DNA of 64,000 nt from an uncultured Vibrio sp. (GCA_947504195.1 CANNGN010000007.1:124001-188000); one strand, 5' to 3'. Positions 19,762 to 30,737 are shown, counted from the first letter of the stretch. Numbers and translations are program-made. Notes: generated from the sequence alone by a model not told the origin.

Positions 19762-20849
19762 AGCAATTAATGCTCTACTGTCGTACTGGATTTGAAAATG
19801 ATTGTGCTAGCGAAATCCAAGAAAAAGCCACTCGGTTAGAGGTGTTTGGTTTTCCTCGTGTGGTTAAAAAAAGTGGTTACGTTATCTTTGAGTGCTATCA
19901 AGATGGCGACGCAGAGAAGCTTGTTAAAGAAGTCGATTTTTCATCATTGATTTTCGCACGCCAAATGTTTGCGATATGCGCTGAATTTGAAGATTTACCT
20001 AAGGACGATCGTATTTCTCCTATTCTTGATGATCTAAGCGAAGTAGAAGGACTGCCGAATTGTGGTGACCTTCGTATTGAGACACCTGATAATGAAGAAG
20101 CAAAAGAGCTGCTTAAATTTTGCCGTAAATTTACCGTTCCACTTCGCCAAGCGTTACGTGGCAAGGGGATTTTGTATAAAAAAGAAAACCTAAAGAAACC
20201 GGTATTACATTTGTGCTTTATTAAACCAGGCCATTGTTATGCAGGGGTTTCTTACGCGAATAATAATTCCCCGTTTTATATGGGTATCCCACGATTGAAG
20301 TTCCCAGCGGATGCACCAAGTCGCTCAACACTCAAATTGGAAGAGGCTTTTCATGTTTTTATTCCTAAAGAAGAGTGGGATGAGCGGTTGGCATCGGGAA
20401 TGTGGGCTGTTGATCTAGGCGCTTGCCCAGGTGGATGGACTTATCAGCTCGTGCAGCGCTCTATGTTCGTCCATGCGGTTGATAACGGCATGATGGCAGA
20501 TAGTCTGATGGATACTGGGCAAGTTAAGCATCATCAAGTGGATGGTTTTAAATTTGAACCACCTCGAAAAAATGTCACTTGGATTGTGTGCGACATGATA
20601 GAAAAGCCAGCACGTGTTGCTCAATTGATGGGGGAATGGTTAATTGCAGGCTGGGCTCAAGAAGCGATCTTTAATTTGAAGTTACCGATGAAAGGGCGCT
20701 TTGATGAAGTGTGGCAAGATATTGAGAACTTAAAAACCTTCTTGAATGAGCATAACGTTAAATTCAAGCTGCAGGCGAAACACTTATATCACGATAGAGA
20801 AGAGATCACAGTTCATATTCAGTCACTGTCGAACATCTCTCCTCACTAA
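19758..20849 (+). CDS. rlmM: 23S rRNA (cytidine(2498)-2'-O)-methyltransferase RlmM
   Basis: RlmM methylates the ribose of C2498 in 23S rRNA before the 50S subunit is complete. At 363 residues it matches E. coli YgdE. A THUMP-containing N-terminus covers about 1-170, followed by a Rossmann methyltransferase domain with the SAM-binding [13 protein letters not shown] (about 218-230). The catalytic lysine/aspartate region includes [12 protein letters not shown] and [10 protein letters not shown]. Start is GTG at 19758 with GAGG upstream, inside a GTGA overlap with DUF423. It ends 29 bp from the convergent xni gene. Confidence 0.96.
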   Translation: MKQLMLYCRTGFENDCASEIQEKATRLEVFGFPRVVKKSGYVIFECYQDGDAEKLVKEVDFSSLIFARQMFAICAEFEDLPKDDRISPILDDLSEVEGLPNCGDLRIETPDNEEAKELLKFCRKFTVPLRQALRGKGILYKKENLKKPVLHLCFIKPGHCYAGVSYANNNSPFYMGIPRLKFPADAPSRSTLKLEEAFHVFIPKEEWDERLASGMWAVDLGACPGGWTYQLVQRSMFVHAVDNGMMADSLMDTGQVKHHQVDGFKFEPPRKNVTWIVCDMIEKPARVAQLMGEWLIAGWAQEAIFNLKLPMKGRFDEVWQDIENLKTFLNEHNVKFKLQAKHLYHDREEITVHIQSLSNISPH

Positions 20850-20878
20850 CATCTCATTGCTATTTTCTAGTGATAGTT

Positions 20879-21661
20879 TTATGTTGTTGAACTTGGTTTC
20901 AAGCGCAAATCTTGTAAATTGAAGCCAAGTTCAATGTCTGTTTTTAATGACGCTACCTGACGACATATTCTTGCAATTTCAATGTGTTCATCAAGTTTTT
21001 TACGATATTTAGCGGCAATTTCATCACTGGCATACGCCGCTTCAATAGTCGGAAATTGAGTTAAAATCTCTTTTGCGGCTTTTGGGCCAACGCCCGGAAT
21101 TCCACTCATTTGGCTAGAGCTAATTCCAGTTAGTCCCCAGTAATCGGCAAGTTGCTCTGGCTTAACGCCGAACTCCTTTTCTATGAATGGAGCATCTAAC
21201 CAACGATGTTGAAAGTAGTCCCGGATTTGCAGTGTCGGTGATAGGATCTGACAGTATCCTTTATCGGTCGATATAATGGTCACTTTCTCATTATGAGAGG
21301 CAACTTTTACCGCTAGAGTTGCGACCAAATCGTCCGCTTCGTCTCCTTCGGAAAGCAGAGAATCTATACCTAACTCCCACCATGCGTCTTGAATGCTTTC
21401 AAGACCTTCTTGTAGAGCAGAAGGCATAGGTTTACGTCCTTCTTTATAGCTTGGTAGTAGCTCAGCACGCCATCCTCTGTCTTCGTGGTTATGGTCAAAT
21501 ACAGCAACAATATGAGTCGGTTGGGCTTCATTGATAACACGCGTGAGGGTTCGAATGGTGGTTGTCGTGGTACGTGCGATATCATTGGGATCTGGCTGAG
21601 CGGAATGAACCCGACGGATCAAATTCAATGCATCGATAATCACGAGATGAATGTTAGACAT
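20879..21661 (-). CDS. xni: Flap endonuclease Xni (exonuclease IX)
   Basis: Xni is a FEN-family nuclease related to the 5'-nuclease domain of DNA polymerase I, with flap endonuclease activity. The 260-residue protein starts MSNIHLVIIDALNLIRR. It keeps the acidic metal sites of the family (AVFDHNHEDRGWR, EGDEADDLVATLA, STDKGYCQIL) and the helix-hairpin-helix region SSQMSGIPGVGPKAA, although Xni proteins have fewer metal ligands than Pol I. The ATG at 21661 is preceded directly by a terminator U-tract, with no ribosome-binding site visible; GTG at 21670 is an alternative. ppnN lies upstream on the same strand. Confidence 0.94.
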   Translation of the reverse strand: MSNIHLVIIDALNLIRRVHSAQPDPNDIARTTTTTIRTLTRVINEAQPTHIVAVFDHNHEDRGWRAELLPSYKEGRKPMPSALQEGLESIQDAWWELGIDSLLSEGDEADDLVATLAVKVASHNEKVTIISTDKGYCQILSPTLQIRDYFQHRWLDAPFIEKEFGVKPEQLADYWGLTGISSSQMSGIPGVGPKAAKEILTQFPTIEAAYASDEIAAKYRKKLDEHIEIARICRQVASLKTDIELGFNLQDLRLKPSSTT

Positions 21662-21670
21662 AGTAATCAC

Positions 21671-21691
21671 AAAAAAGGGGCTGAGCCCCTT
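21671..21691 (-). terminator. Terminator between ppnN and xni, abutting the xni start
   Basis: AAGGGGC and GCCCCTT form a 7-bp stem with a 3-nt loop, followed on the minus strand by six Ts ending 9 nt before the xni ATG. It probably ends ppnN transcripts and may limit xni expression. Confidence 0.85.
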
Positions 21692-21732
21692 ATTGTAATC
21701 AAATCGATTGTTTTTGACAGCCTAAGCTTTGG

Positions 21733-23100
21733 CTAATCTTGATTCATTATCCGGTAACAGGGCTGATAGGCTTGTCCACCTGGTAGCTTCATTCGATCTT
21801 GATCAACAAAGTCCTGCAGTAACTTATCCATTTTGGCCATTAATGACTTATCTCCATCAATCATAAAGGGGCCATGACGTTCAATTTCCAGTATACCTTC
21901 TGCTTTCACATTACCAGCAACAATTCCTGAGAACGCCTGACGTAAGTTTGCTGCCAATTGTTCCGGTTGTTGATCATAGTGGAGATCGAGCTCTGCCATA
22001 TTTTGATGGCTTGGGTCAAAGGGTAATTGGAACGGCTTATCGATTTTTAATGACCAGTTAAAGCTGTATGCATCGCCATCTGCTTTACGGTAGGCGCGCA
22101 CTTTAGGCATCGCTTCGGCCATTGCTTTCGCAGCTGCTTCAGGATCATCGATAATGATTTGATAATGTTTACGAGCATCTTCTCCCAGCGTATCGAGAAT
22201 AAACTGATCGATAGAGTGGAAATAGGCTTCGCTCTCTTTTGGACCTGTAAGCACAATTGGAAGAGGTTGATCAGCATTGTCTGGATGCATCATGATGCCA
22301 AGAATATACAACAACTCTTCTGCGGTACCTGGGCCCCCTGGGAAGATAATAATACCATGACCTAAACGAACAAATGCTTCGAGCCTTTTTTCTATGTCCG
22401 GCATGATAATCAGTTCGTTAACGATCGGGTTTGGTGGCTCAGCGGCGATAATAGAAGGCTCTGTCAATCCAATGTAACGAGCACTTTTAGAACGTTGCTT
22501 AGCGTGACCAATTGCAGCCCCTTTCATTGGACCTTCCATTGCTCCTGGTCCACTTCCCGTACAAACGTTGAGCTCACGTAACCCAAGTTCGTGACCAACA
22601 GAACGCGTATATTGATACTCGATTTCGTTGATTGAGTGGCCACCCCAACACACGACCAAATTAGGTGTTACCCCCGGAATTAATGTACCGGAGTTGCGTA
22701 ATATGGAAAAAACCAGATTGGTAATATGTGCAGGATTGGTTAAATTCAGTCTTTGGTTTTCGGCAATTTGCATGTTGACGTAGACAATGTCACGCAACAC
22801 CGAAAAAAGCAGTTCTTGAATTCCTTTAATGATATTCCCATCGACGAAGGCATGGCTCGGTGGGTTAATCAGTTCAATCTTAATTCCTCGCTCTTTGCGT
22901 AATACATCTACATCAAAATCTTTGTACTTATCGAGGAGTTCTTTTGAATTGTCGGTATGAGCACCCGAATTTAGGACGGCGAGAGTGCAGTTGCGATAGA
23001 GTTGATATAAGGTATCACTCGATGCTGTTTTTTTAAGGCGCTCAACTTCAATTTGAGAGAGCAGGTCCATACTGCCCATTGGGCTTATTATAGTATTCAT
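21733..23100 (-). CDS. ppnN: Pyrimidine/purine nucleotide 5'-monophosphate nucleosidase PpnN
   Basis: PpnN (YgdH) hydrolyses nucleoside monophosphates to a base and ribose 5-phosphate. In E. coli it is activated by (p)ppGpp. The 455-residue protein is one residue longer than the E. coli enzyme. It has an N-terminal family-specific domain and a LOG-like Rossmann core. The core contains [20 protein letters not shown] (about 200-219) and the [16 protein letters not shown] motif (about 268-283) shared with lysine-decarboxylase-like LOG enzymes. A C-terminal domain ends CYRIMNQD. Confidence 0.95.
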   Translation of the reverse strand: MNTIISPMGSMDLLSQIEVERLKKTASSDTLYQLYRNCTLAVLNSGAHTDNSKELLDKYKDFDVDVLRKERGIKIELINPPSHAFVDGNIIKGIQELLFSVLRDIVYVNMQIAENQRLNLTNPAHITNLVFSILRNSGTLIPGVTPNLVVCWGGHSINEIEYQYTRSVGHELGLRELNVCTGSGPGAMEGPMKGAAIGHAKQRSKSARYIGLTEPSIIAAEPPNPIVNELIIMPDIEKRLEAFVRLGHGIIIFPGGPGTAEELLYILGIMMHPDNADQPLPIVLTGPKESEAYFHSIDQFILDTLGEDARKHYQIIIDDPEAAAKAMAEAMPKVRAYRKADGDAYSFNWSLKIDKPFQLPFDPSHQNMAELDLHYDQQPEQLAANLRQAFSGIVAGNVKAEGILEIERHGPFMIDGDKSLMAKMDKLLQDFVDQDRMKLPGGQAYQPCYRIMNQD

Positions 23101-23232
23101 ACATTCCTCCCCACTTATGTCTCATTTTATCGGTTAATTCCGAGCTTATTGGTTACCCGATTGCTTCTCGAACTGCATAAGCAATAGGCAGTACAGCAAA
23201 TTGATCAAATGAGAGATAAACAAGTATTGATT

Positions 23233-23269
23233 GTTATAGTGAATATAACCTGATTTACGATTAAATCAG
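23233..23269. repeat. Two adjacent short palindromes upstream of ppnN
   Basis: GTTATA-N5-TATAAC (23233-23249) is followed directly by CTGATTTA-N4-TAAATCAG (23250-23269). Both lie about 130-170 bp upstream of ppnN, in the 291-bp gap after the GGDEF gene. They could be operators or promoter-embedded AT palindromes. Confidence 0.3.
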
Positions 23270-23391
23270 TGTCCACGATTATTATTATAGCAAGATTAAA
23301 TTAACACTTTGATTTTTCAGTATCAATCAGGGGGTAATTTAATATAGGGCAGGTGTTCAGAGGCAAGTTTTATCGAAATAATATACTGCCT

Positions 23392-24972
23392 CTATTTCCA
23401 ATTGATAGTGTTGTGACCTTGTTTTTTTGTTTCCGACATCGCTCTAAATACGCGCTCTAACACATCTTCAGGAGTATCATTTTCCTTAAACCCAACGCTA
23501 GAAGCACTAAGAGTAATCGAGAGACTTTGCTGTTTAAATTTAAAGGGTAATTTAGCAATGGTCGACTGTACTCGCTCAATTTGTCGATAGGTTTCATCAT
23601 GGCCATGCTCGGGCATGATGACAATAAATTCTTCACCAGAGAAGCGAGCGATGGTGTCGTTACCCGACATTTCTTTGCTTAGAGTTCGAGCGATTATTTT
23701 TAACGCTTTATCTCCGGCAGTAAAACCAAACTTTTCGTTAACTTCTCGGAAATTATCGATATCGAACAAGATGATTCTGAGATCATGCTGAGACTTTATC
23801 CAACGATGATATTCAACTTCCAAACGCTCATGGAAAGCCGTTCGGTTGTATACCTTGGTTAAAGGGTCTTGGAGCATGCGCTCGGCTTGATCATTAAGAC
23901 GACGACGATAATCTAACGTGGTTTCTTGCAGTGCTTCCATTTGGTTTTGGGTATATATCATGCGCTCGATTAACGCTTGTTCTCTTGTTTCTGCGTGCAT
24001 TAACCGTTCAGCTAGCGATTGAAGCTCATTGAACATGGGATCAATCGTTTGTTTGATTTGAGTAAGGTCCGTTCCCTGATTGAGTACTGATTGGCTTTTG
24101 GTGACGAGTTGGCTGAGTTCTAAATTCATTTCCTGGCGGTGAATCGAATAACTTTGGCTTTGCTCGACACTATCTGCTGTACTTTTAAGGTTTGTTTTGA
24201 GTGATGTATTAATTTGTTCTAAAAGCTTTTCTGATGATTTTCGCTCATGCTTGGTTCCTTCAATGACTAAACGTAGTACATCCAAGGTTATTTCTATGAG
24301 GTGGTTTGCCTCTACTCCAATCAATAACTTAGCGCGAATATCCAGTAATTGATCGCCTGCGTCACCATCGAAATCAAGTTCGGTGATTAAACTCTGCAAC
24401 TCTTCACAAAGGCGAAGAATTAACTCTTTCTCAGCCGCTTGTTCGATTTCTGAACAGGCGAGATCTGGATTGGTTGAAATGATTTTAACTGAACGTTCAA
24501 ACAACCCTAGTAAGCGGTAGGCTTGATCACCTTGTGGCAAGCGTGTTGAATCAGAAAGACTTAGGAGATCGCGCACATCCCGTTTTACCTTTATAGGCAA
24601 ACCGGGTATGCGAAGCAACGCTTCGCCACTGTGACGGATCTGATTGTCTAAGTTGATAGTCTGCTTCTCCATTGTTAACGCCTGCTTTTTTAATCCTCGT
24701 TCTATAACGGCCATTTGCGAAATAGCTGAACCTAATTCGCCATTTTTTTCTAGAGAATTATTTTCGAGAGATTTTCGCAGCTCACTTAGTTGGAGGTTCA
24801 GATCTTTGTTATTACTTTGATAAACGGTAGTAAACGAGCTTAAAAGGCGTTTTAAGATATTGCGCTCTCTAGTAAATTTGAGCGATGAATCGCGATGTGT
24901 CAAACGCACTTTCGCCAATTGACGTCTTAGCGTAAGTAATTCGTCCTGAGTCGTATTGTCGGAGGCGATCAT
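23392..24972 (-). CDS. GGDEF-domain diguanylate cyclase with long coiled-coil N-terminus
   Basis: This 526-residue cytoplasmic protein has no membrane segment. The first 350 or so residues are helical, with an N-terminal coiled coil (about 8-90) and further heptad stretches, and probably act as a dimerising sensor. The GGDEF domain covers about 365-526 and starts at LTKVYNRTAFHERLE. The active-site loop is SGEEF (445-449), a functional-looking variant of GGEEF. The RxxD inhibitory site that usually lies just upstream is changed (SGND). It probably makes cyclic di-GMP. The input signal is unknown. Confidence 0.88.
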   Translation of the reverse strand: MIASDNTTQDELLTLRRQLAKVRLTHRDSSLKFTRERNILKRLLSSFTTVYQSNNKDLNLQLSELRKSLENNSLEKNGELGSAISQMAVIERGLKKQALTMEKQTINLDNQIRHSGEALLRIPGLPIKVKRDVRDLLSLSDSTRLPQGDQAYRLLGLFERSVKIISTNPDLACSEIEQAAEKELILRLCEELQSLITELDFDGDAGDQLLDIRAKLLIGVEANHLIEITLDVLRLVIEGTKHERKSSEKLLEQINTSLKTNLKSTADSVEQSQSYSIHRQEMNLELSQLVTKSQSVLNQGTDLTQIKQTIDPMFNELQSLAERLMHAETREQALIERMIYTQNQMEALQETTLDYRRRLNDQAERMLQDPLTKVYNRTAFHERLEVEYHRWIKSQHDLRIILFDIDNFREVNEKFGFTAGDKALKIIARTLSKEMSGNDTIARFSGEEFIVIMPEHGHDETYRQIERVQSTIAKLPFKFKQQSLSITLSASSVGFKENDTPEDVLERVFRAMSETKKQGHNTINWK

Positions 24973-25086
24973 AATGAACCAAATGAATGGATTAGCAGAA
25001 AACAGGAATTCCTATTAATGAATCTATCGATAATAGCAAATAAACACTCTACGTCACGCGGTCACGTTTAATTTCGACTAATTTCT

Positions 25087-27414
25087 CTACATTTTTAATG
25101 AATGTTTGATGTTCTCCTCAATCTTGCAAGAAGAGTGAACTTTTATTATTCCTTGATCAATCGCTTGTTGGCATGCGGTTCGAATATTGTCCGAAGCAAA
25201 GCTTGCAGCGGGCGCATTATCGATCGCTTTAAAGTAAACCCAATGACTTGCTTCTTCATTGTCGCTAAGGTGACATGATGTACTTGTTGCCATTAAGAGA
25301 ATATCTAACAGCTCCCTTTCATTTATCATCATGTACGCTCTTGGAAGGAAGGGGTAATCAGCAATCCCCATTCGAATTACTCGATTGATATCTCGCGACG
25401 GTTGAAATTCGTCTATCCACATCTTTATTTGTTCGAACAGTTGGTGTGGTGGGGTATTGGTATCTCGATTTTTTTCAATATAGAGTAAGTTCGCATCGGT
25501 AAAGTGAAATAAGCGCATATCGTCATTCAGTTTGTCAGTTAGAAACTGACCAAAGCTTTGTTCTAACTCAAGCCCAGCGGTGTAGCCATATTGTAAATAC
25601 ATATCTCGAAGAAAGGGCACATCAATGATGGCAAAGCGCAGTCGATCAGAAAGAGGCTCATGGATAAGTTCTCCGATGTGCCACTGCTCGTAGGTTCGAC
25701 TGGTTTTATGAAGCGAGGACGGTAAGTTTGCATTGAGCATTCTTAAATTACTTAAATTGGAACGAGAGTGAGCAAAGAGTCGATTATTGATCCCATCGAT
25801 TTCGCTTTCTTGAAGCCTAATAATGTGACCGCGTCGAAATATAATTATCAGGAAAGCAACAGCAGCAATAGTTAAAGCAACGGTTACGTGCTGTAAGGTG
25901 TTAGTACGTTGAGTGATAGAGTTAAGCTTTTTCTCTTGCTCAGTGAAGTGTAATGTTTGTTCGACAAACTCTTTTTGCTGGCGGAATGTATCTTCGCCAA
26001 TTTGATTTAACTTTACCTGATTAAGCTGGTTTAGTTCATTGTAACGTTTGGCAAAACTAAGGGCTTGTTCGTTCTCACCCATCTGTTCATTAACGTCGGT
26101 TAAGAGAACATAGGTTTCTAACTCAAGGTCAATCTGTTTGGTTGTTTTTACAAGCGAGAGTGCTCTTGTGCCATAGGTTGCCGCTTGTTTAAGTTTTCCC
26201 TGATAAAAAGCTAACCCACTTTGCAGTAACGTAGCTCGTGCTCTAAGCGAAGTATCGTTATGTTTATCAAGTAACAAAAATGAATTATCTAAATACTGCT
26301 TTGCAAGCTCATAATTTTCTAACTGATAATAGGTACCCGCTAGTTTGATTTGCATTTCTATATATTGGTTAATATGGGAACTTAACTCATCCTGATCGAG
26401 CACATTAAGGTAGTGAACGAGTGCAAGGTTGAATCGTTTCTGCTCATAGTAGCTGTCTCCCATGAGTTTCAGTATCTCCGCTAGAGCTGGGGTATCCTGA
26501 TAACCATTGTAAAAATCAGCAGCTTGGCGAAGATAAATCAGAGCCTGATCGTAAACTTTACGTTGATAAAATACTTTTGCTAGCAAGGTGTTCGCTTTCG
26601 CAAGCTGAACACTAGAGTTTGAGTCTACCGCGCTCCAATAGGCGATGAGCAGATCAGGCAGTGCTTTATTGTAACGCTTATTATTTAGGTAGTGTTGACC
26701 TACAGCGAGGTGATAATTGATAAACCTTTGTTTCTCTAGTTGATCTTCAGTATATTCTTTTGCAATCACGAAATATGCATGCGCCAGTGTCATATCACCA
26801 TCGTGAGAGGCTACTTCTGCTTGTATCATTGCTGCTTGGTAATGCAGTCGGCGAGTGAACGTTTTAGAGTTATCAAAGTTGTTTAGCTGTGCTGCTAATT
26901 GACTTAATCGTTCAAGTGCGCGTTCAGAATTATAAGAGTTCAACCATTGAAAACGTGCGTCTAGAAGGTCCAATTCAAGCTTTTTAAATGGAAGGGAAAA
27001 ACGTTGAGCAACTTCTTTTGCTTGCTCTAAGTAACGTTGAGATTTGTTTTTGTCACCAAGCTGCCACCAAGCTTGCGTCAATATCTCAAGTGCTTCAATG
27101 CTGTTGTTTGGCGTGCGAATTGGGTTCGTCGATGAGCTATTTACGCCATCAGAAGCGTTTTGTTTGATCCGACCTGAAATTCTTCTATTGTCGAGAAAAT
27201 CTTGACTTAACCTTTGTGCTTGCTTGGGCGAAATATCAAGCATCAAACGCGCTTCTTCTATACTCGGCGAAGCAAACTCAACGGCGAATACTTTCGGTAA
27301 GAAAGACATCAACAGTAAATTTAGTACTAATATGAGTGCTAAATTTCGACTAAGTGTTCGCAACACGGCACTCAAGTTGATTGTTGGAGCGGTGGATAAG
27401 GCGCTTTGCTTCAC
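25087..27414 (-). CDS. TPR-repeat membrane sensor with degenerate GGDEF domain
   Basis: This 775-residue protein has an N-terminal signal anchor or signal peptide (about residues 24-45, ending near FAVEF). A large tetratricopeptide array (about 80-470), predicted periplasmic, is followed by a membrane helix at 509-525 ([15 protein letters not shown]). The cytoplasmic C-terminal domain (about 585-735) has the spacing of a GGDEF domain ([18 protein letters not shown], then RMGIADYP). Its catalytic loop has become FTDANLL, so it should lack cyclase activity and may bind or regulate instead. The GTG start overlaps the queF stop by 4 bp. No ligand is known. Confidence 0.8.
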   Translation of the reverse strand: MKQSALSTAPTINLSAVLRTLSRNLALILVLNLLLMSFLPKVFAVEFASPSIEEARLMLDISPKQAQRLSQDFLDNRRISGRIKQNASDGVNSSSTNPIRTPNNSIEALEILTQAWWQLGDKNKSQRYLEQAKEVAQRFSLPFKKLELDLLDARFQWLNSYNSERALERLSQLAAQLNNFDNSKTFTRRLHYQAAMIQAEVASHDGDMTLAHAYFVIAKEYTEDQLEKQRFINYHLAVGQHYLNNKRYNKALPDLLIAYWSAVDSNSSVQLAKANTLLAKVFYQRKVYDQALIYLRQAADFYNGYQDTPALAEILKLMGDSYYEQKRFNLALVHYLNVLDQDELSSHINQYIEMQIKLAGTYYQLENYELAKQYLDNSFLLLDKHNDTSLRARATLLQSGLAFYQGKLKQAATYGTRALSLVKTTKQIDLELETYVLLTDVNEQMGENEQALSFAKRYNELNQLNQVKLNQIGEDTFRQQKEFVEQTLHFTEQEKKLNSITQRTNTLQHVTVALTIAAVAFLIIIFRRGHIIRLQESEIDGINNRLFAHSRSNLSNLRMLNANLPSSLHKTSRTYEQWHIGELIHEPLSDRLRFAIIDVPFLRDMYLQYGYTAGLELEQSFGQFLTDKLNDDMRLFHFTDANLLYIEKNRDTNTPPHQLFEQIKMWIDEFQPSRDINRVIRMGIADYPFLPRAYMMINERELLDILLMATSTSCHLSDNEEASHWVYFKAIDNAPAASFASDNIRTACQQAIDQGIIKVHSSCKIEENIKHSLKM

Positions 27415-28256
27415 TGGCGTGCCATTCTTGCTAAGTTAGCTGGATGCGTATTTTCAGACGAACGATATGGGTTAATATCCAGGCCTCCACGGCGTGTATA
27501 CCGTGCATAGACGACGAGGAATTCAGGTTGGCAGTAACGTTGGATATCAGTAAATATTCGTTCAACACATTGCTCATGAAATTCATTGTGTTCACGAAAC
27601 GAGATGATATAGCGTAACAATGATTCTCGATTGATTTTATGACCGCGATATTGAATTTCGACACTGCCCCAATCGGGTTGATTGGTAATTAAGCAATTTG
27701 ATTTGAGTAAATGGCTGTGTAAGGTCTCTTCGACAATTTCGCCACTGATGGCATTTTCTAGCAACGAAGCATCGAATTGGTAATTTTTGATGTCGATATC
27801 TTGGTAGTCGATGCAATCGCCTTCCATAGTTCCAATACGTTGATGAGCAAAATCTTCGATTGCTTTGAGCTCAACGTCGACTTTTTCACCTGCGCAATTC
27901 GATAGATCACTGATCAGGCGATCTGTCACGTCGATCCATGAATCAAACGTTGTTTGGTTGAAGCTGTTTAGGTAAAGCTTGAACGATTTGGATTCAATTA
28001 AGTTTGGACTCGTAGCGGGTAATGTAACGTGCCCCACAGCAACTTGAGGCAAACCTTTGGAATTTAGCCAAGAGATCTCATACAGTGTCCAAATATCACA
28101 CCCTTTGAATGGCAACACTTCGCCAAGGTTCAAATCATCTCTATTGAGGCTACGTGGAACCGACTGTAAAAGACTTGCGTCGTATTTATTCACGTAGCTA
28201 ACATTTTTTCCGAGTGTTAGACCGTCGAGTTGTTGTGATTTGGAATATTTGCTCAT
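27411..28256 (-). CDS. queF: NADPH-dependent 7-cyano-7-deazaguanine reductase QueF
   Basis: QueF reduces preQ0 to preQ1 in queuosine tRNA-modification synthesis. The 281-residue protein is the long, two-domain (YqcD-type) form. The catalytic cysteine lies in [20 protein letters not shown] (about residue 189). [15 protein letters not shown] is the family's motif near residue 90, and [10 protein letters not shown] follows near 229. It is transcribed with the TPR/GGDEF-like gene (4-bp overlap) and divergent from syd, as in enterobacteria. Confidence 0.96.
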   Translation of the reverse strand: MSKYSKSQQLDGLTLGKNVSYVNKYDASLLQSVPRSLNRDDLNLGEVLPFKGCDIWTLYEISWLNSKGLPQVAVGHVTLPATSPNLIESKSFKLYLNSFNQTTFDSWIDVTDRLISDLSNCAGEKVDVELKAIEDFAHQRIGTMEGDCIDYQDIDIKNYQFDASLLENAISGEIVEETLHSHLLKSNCLITNQPDWGSVEIQYRGHKINRESLLRYIISFREHNEFHEQCVERIFTDIQRYCQPEFLVVYARYTRRGGLDINPYRSSENTHPANLARMARQ

Positions 28257-28348
28257 AATCGTGACAGTTTTCGTTTAGAATGCAGTGAATTTTACGCAAT
28301 CCTATCCATCGTGTCATTAAAGACTCGATGACTATTTTCGGAGAAGAG

Positions 28349-28894
28349 ATGAATCACGTGGTTAAGCAAGCATTAGAAGCATTAAGTGAACGGTATCGAA
28401 TTGCTTATCAAGCGAGCCATAACTCAAATCCAATCAATCCTGAACTTAGTGATATGCCATCTCCATGTATTGTTAAACAGCACGATGATGGTGTTGAATG
28501 GCAATGTGTTAGTCGAGAGGTTCAAGCCAATTTCGCTAATGTCGAACAGGCAATTGAATTGACTTTACATGATGATATTAAAGCATTTTACGGATCGGTC
28601 TTTAGTGCGGATCTGGAATGCAGTTGGGATGAAAATGAGTTATCCCTGCTCCAAGTTTGGAGTGAAGATGATTTCCCAATGTTGCAAGAGAATATTCTGG
28701 GTCATCTTTTAACTCAACGCCGACTAAAACTGAAGCCTACGGTCTTTATCGCGGCAACCGATGCAGAGCTTGATGTTATTTCGATTTGCAATCTCAGCGG
28801 CGAAGTGATTTTAGAACGTTTAGGTACCGATAAACGAGATGTATTAGCGCCAGATGTTGTTCATTTCCTTAACCAACTTGAACCGAGAGTCTAA
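28349..28894 (+). CDS. syd: SecY-interacting protein Syd
   Basis: Syd is a small acidic protein that binds SecY at the inner face of the membrane and is thought to check the SecYEG complex. The 181-residue product from ATG 28349 (GGAG just upstream; the track-length frame from 28328 adds seven unlikely residues) has the family blocks [30 protein letters not shown] and [11 protein letters not shown]. It is divergent from queF, the same arrangement as in E. coli. Confidence 0.95.
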   Translation: MNHVVKQALEALSERYRIAYQASHNSNPINPELSDMPSPCIVKQHDDGVEWQCVSREVQANFANVEQAIELTLHDDIKAFYGSVFSADLECSWDENELSLLQVWSEDDFPMLQENILGHLLTQRRLKLKPTVFIAATDAELDVISICNLSGEVILERLGTDKRDVLAPDVVHFLNQLEPRV

Positions 28895-28898
28895 TTAG

Positions 28899-29675
28899 AT
28901 GTATTTAATGGAGCTTCAGTTTGAGTGTTTTGATAACACCACATTGACAGCCGTCGATAAGGCGATCAATGGATTACTCGAGGCGTTGCGCTACAATGGC
29001 CAGATTCTAGGTCGAGAATTTCCTATCATTATGGGAGATGCTGAGTTCTTTGCTCGAGTTATCTGCCCTGAGAAAGACAGCTTACACCCTAGATACCATT
29101 CTGATTATGTCAAAGTCTGTTTGAGCCGGGTGAACGAGGCTTCATTGATTGGCCCTAAGGTGAAAATGCTGGGACGAGACTTGAGTTCTGAAGAAACCGC
29201 ATCCGATTTAACGCCTTCATGGCAAATTCTATATACTACGTATGTGCACAATTGTTCTCCGCTTCGAAGTGGTGACACTTTTCAGCCAATCCCTCTCTAC
29301 CGTAATCAACCAACGTTAAATGGTGATCATAAAGCCGTCATTAAATGGCAAACTGAATGGCAAGCTTGTGATGAATTGCAAATGGCAGGAGGGTGTCGTG
29401 CTGAGCATGCCGCGCTAGATGAAATCACTGATGCGAACAGTGACTTGTTTCGTCGAGGATGGGACTTACGAGGACGAATTGAATATATCACTAAGATTCC
29501 AACCTATTACTATCAATATCGTGTTGGTGGTCAAAGCTTGACGAGTGAGCAAGCGAGATGCTGTCCGAAATGTCATGGTGAATGGCGGTTAGAAGAACCA
29601 ATTCACGACATTTTTCATTTTAAGTGCGATTCGTGTCGTATTGTTTCAAACCTGTCTTGGGATCACTTAAAGTAG
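28899..29675 (+). CDS. Zinc-ribbon-containing protein (DUF2310 family)
   Basis: This 258-residue soluble protein has a C-terminal zinc ribbon formed by two CxxC pairs, CCPKCHG near residue 221 and CDSC near 247. The N-terminal two thirds is the DUF2310 domain, with RYHSDYVKVCLSRV and the GGCRAEHAALDEI tract near 165. Such proteins are annotated as possible nucleic-acid binders, but no role is proven. It begins 4 bp after syd and is probably translated from the same transcript. Confidence 0.82.
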   Translation: MYLMELQFECFDNTTLTAVDKAINGLLEALRYNGQILGREFPIIMGDAEFFARVICPEKDSLHPRYHSDYVKVCLSRVNEASLIGPKVKMLGRDLSSEETASDLTPSWQILYTTYVHNCSPLRSGDTFQPIPLYRNQPTLNGDHKAVIKWQTEWQACDELQMAGGCRAEHAALDEITDANSDLFRRGWDLRGRIEYITKIPTYYYQYRVGGQSLTSEQARCCPKCHGEWRLEEPIHDIFHFKCDSCRIVSNLSWDHLK

Positions 29676-29761
29676 CTATGTTCAAAGGGGAGAAACTTTT
29701 GAATATGTAATCTCAGTAAATGGATAGGTCATTTTAATTAAACTTAAGAGAATTTTTAACC

Positions 29762-30310
29762 ATGAAACCTGCCGTATTTTTAGATCGTGATGGTGTAATA
29801 AACATTGATCATGGTTATGTACATAATGAGGATGACTTTGAGTTTGTCGAGGGTGTATTTGAAGCTACTCGAGAGCTACAAAGTCGCGGTTATCTTTTGG
29901 TCTTAGTGACCAATCAGTCTGGTATTGCTCGAGGCAAGTTTAGCGAAGATCGCTTTATGAGTTTAACTCAATGGATGGATTGGAACTTCGAAGATAATGG
30001 TGTGGAGTTCGATGGTATTTATTACTGTCCGCATCATAGTGAAGCAGGCATTGGTGAATATAAGCAAGATTGTGATTGTCGCAAACCGAAACCAGGGATG
30101 TTCTTATCTGCTCGAGACTTTTTGAAAATCGATATGGCGAAATCCGTCATGGTTGGAGATAAAGCGGAAGATATGATGGCTGCACAGGCTGCTGGAGTCG
30201 GGACGAAAATCTTGGTTCGTACCGGAAAACCAATCACTGAACGCGGGACGGAGCTGGCAGATGCCGTGTTAGACAGCATTGCAGATGTACCGAAGTATTT
30301 GTTAGCGTAA
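29762..30310 (+). CDS. gmhB: D-glycero-beta-D-manno-heptose 1,7-bisphosphate 7-phosphatase
   Basis: GmhB removes the 7-phosphate in ADP-heptose synthesis for the lipopolysaccharide inner core. The 182-residue HAD-family protein has the catalytic FLDRDGVIN (residues 6-14), [10 protein letters not shown] (about 50-59) and the zinc-binding loop CPHHSEAG...CDCRKPKPG (about 92-115). The final [16 protein letters not shown] carries the metal aspartates. AAGAG lies upstream of the ATG. The terminator at 30361 follows. Confidence 0.96.
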   Translation: MKPAVFLDRDGVINIDHGYVHNEDDFEFVEGVFEATRELQSRGYLLVLVTNQSGIARGKFSEDRFMSLTQWMDWNFEDNGVEFDGIYYCPHHSEAGIGEYKQDCDCRKPKPGMFLSARDFLKIDMAKSVMVGDKAEDMMAAQAAGVGTKILVRTGKPITERGTELADAVLDSIADVPKYLLA

Positions 30311-30358
30311 TTCGAGTGAAATGAATTTCGGTTAAGTTAATCAATAAATATTCAGACA

Positions 30359-30399
30359 ATAAAAAAATCCTGCTCATTGAGCAGGATTTTTTTATTTAA
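30359..30399. terminator. Bidirectional terminator, gmhB / tRNA-Tyr operon
   Basis: AAAAAAATCCTGCTC and GAGCAGGATTTTTTT form a near-perfect stem around ATT, with A and T tracts on both sides. It ends gmhB on the plus strand and the tRNA-Tyr array on the minus strand. Confidence 0.93.
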
Positions 30400-30405
30400 A
30401 TAAGA

Positions 30406-30490
<85 letters not shown>

Positions 30491-30571
30491 AGGGGTTTTA
30501 TACTTAAAACAACAATTTCCCAACCTGTTGTCTAAGTTATTCTTACACGTTAATACGAACAAGAAAGAAGA

Positions 30572-30656
<85 letters not shown>

Positions 30657-30737
30657 AGGGGTTTTATACTTAAAACAACGATTTCCCAACCTGTTGTTCA
30701 AGTTATTCTTACACGTTAATACGAACAAGAAAGAAGA

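Noticed and set aside
25087..27414. Active diguanylate cyclase call for the TPR protein
   Set aside because: The catalytic loop is FTDANLL and key acidic residues are missing, so only a degenerate domain can be supported.
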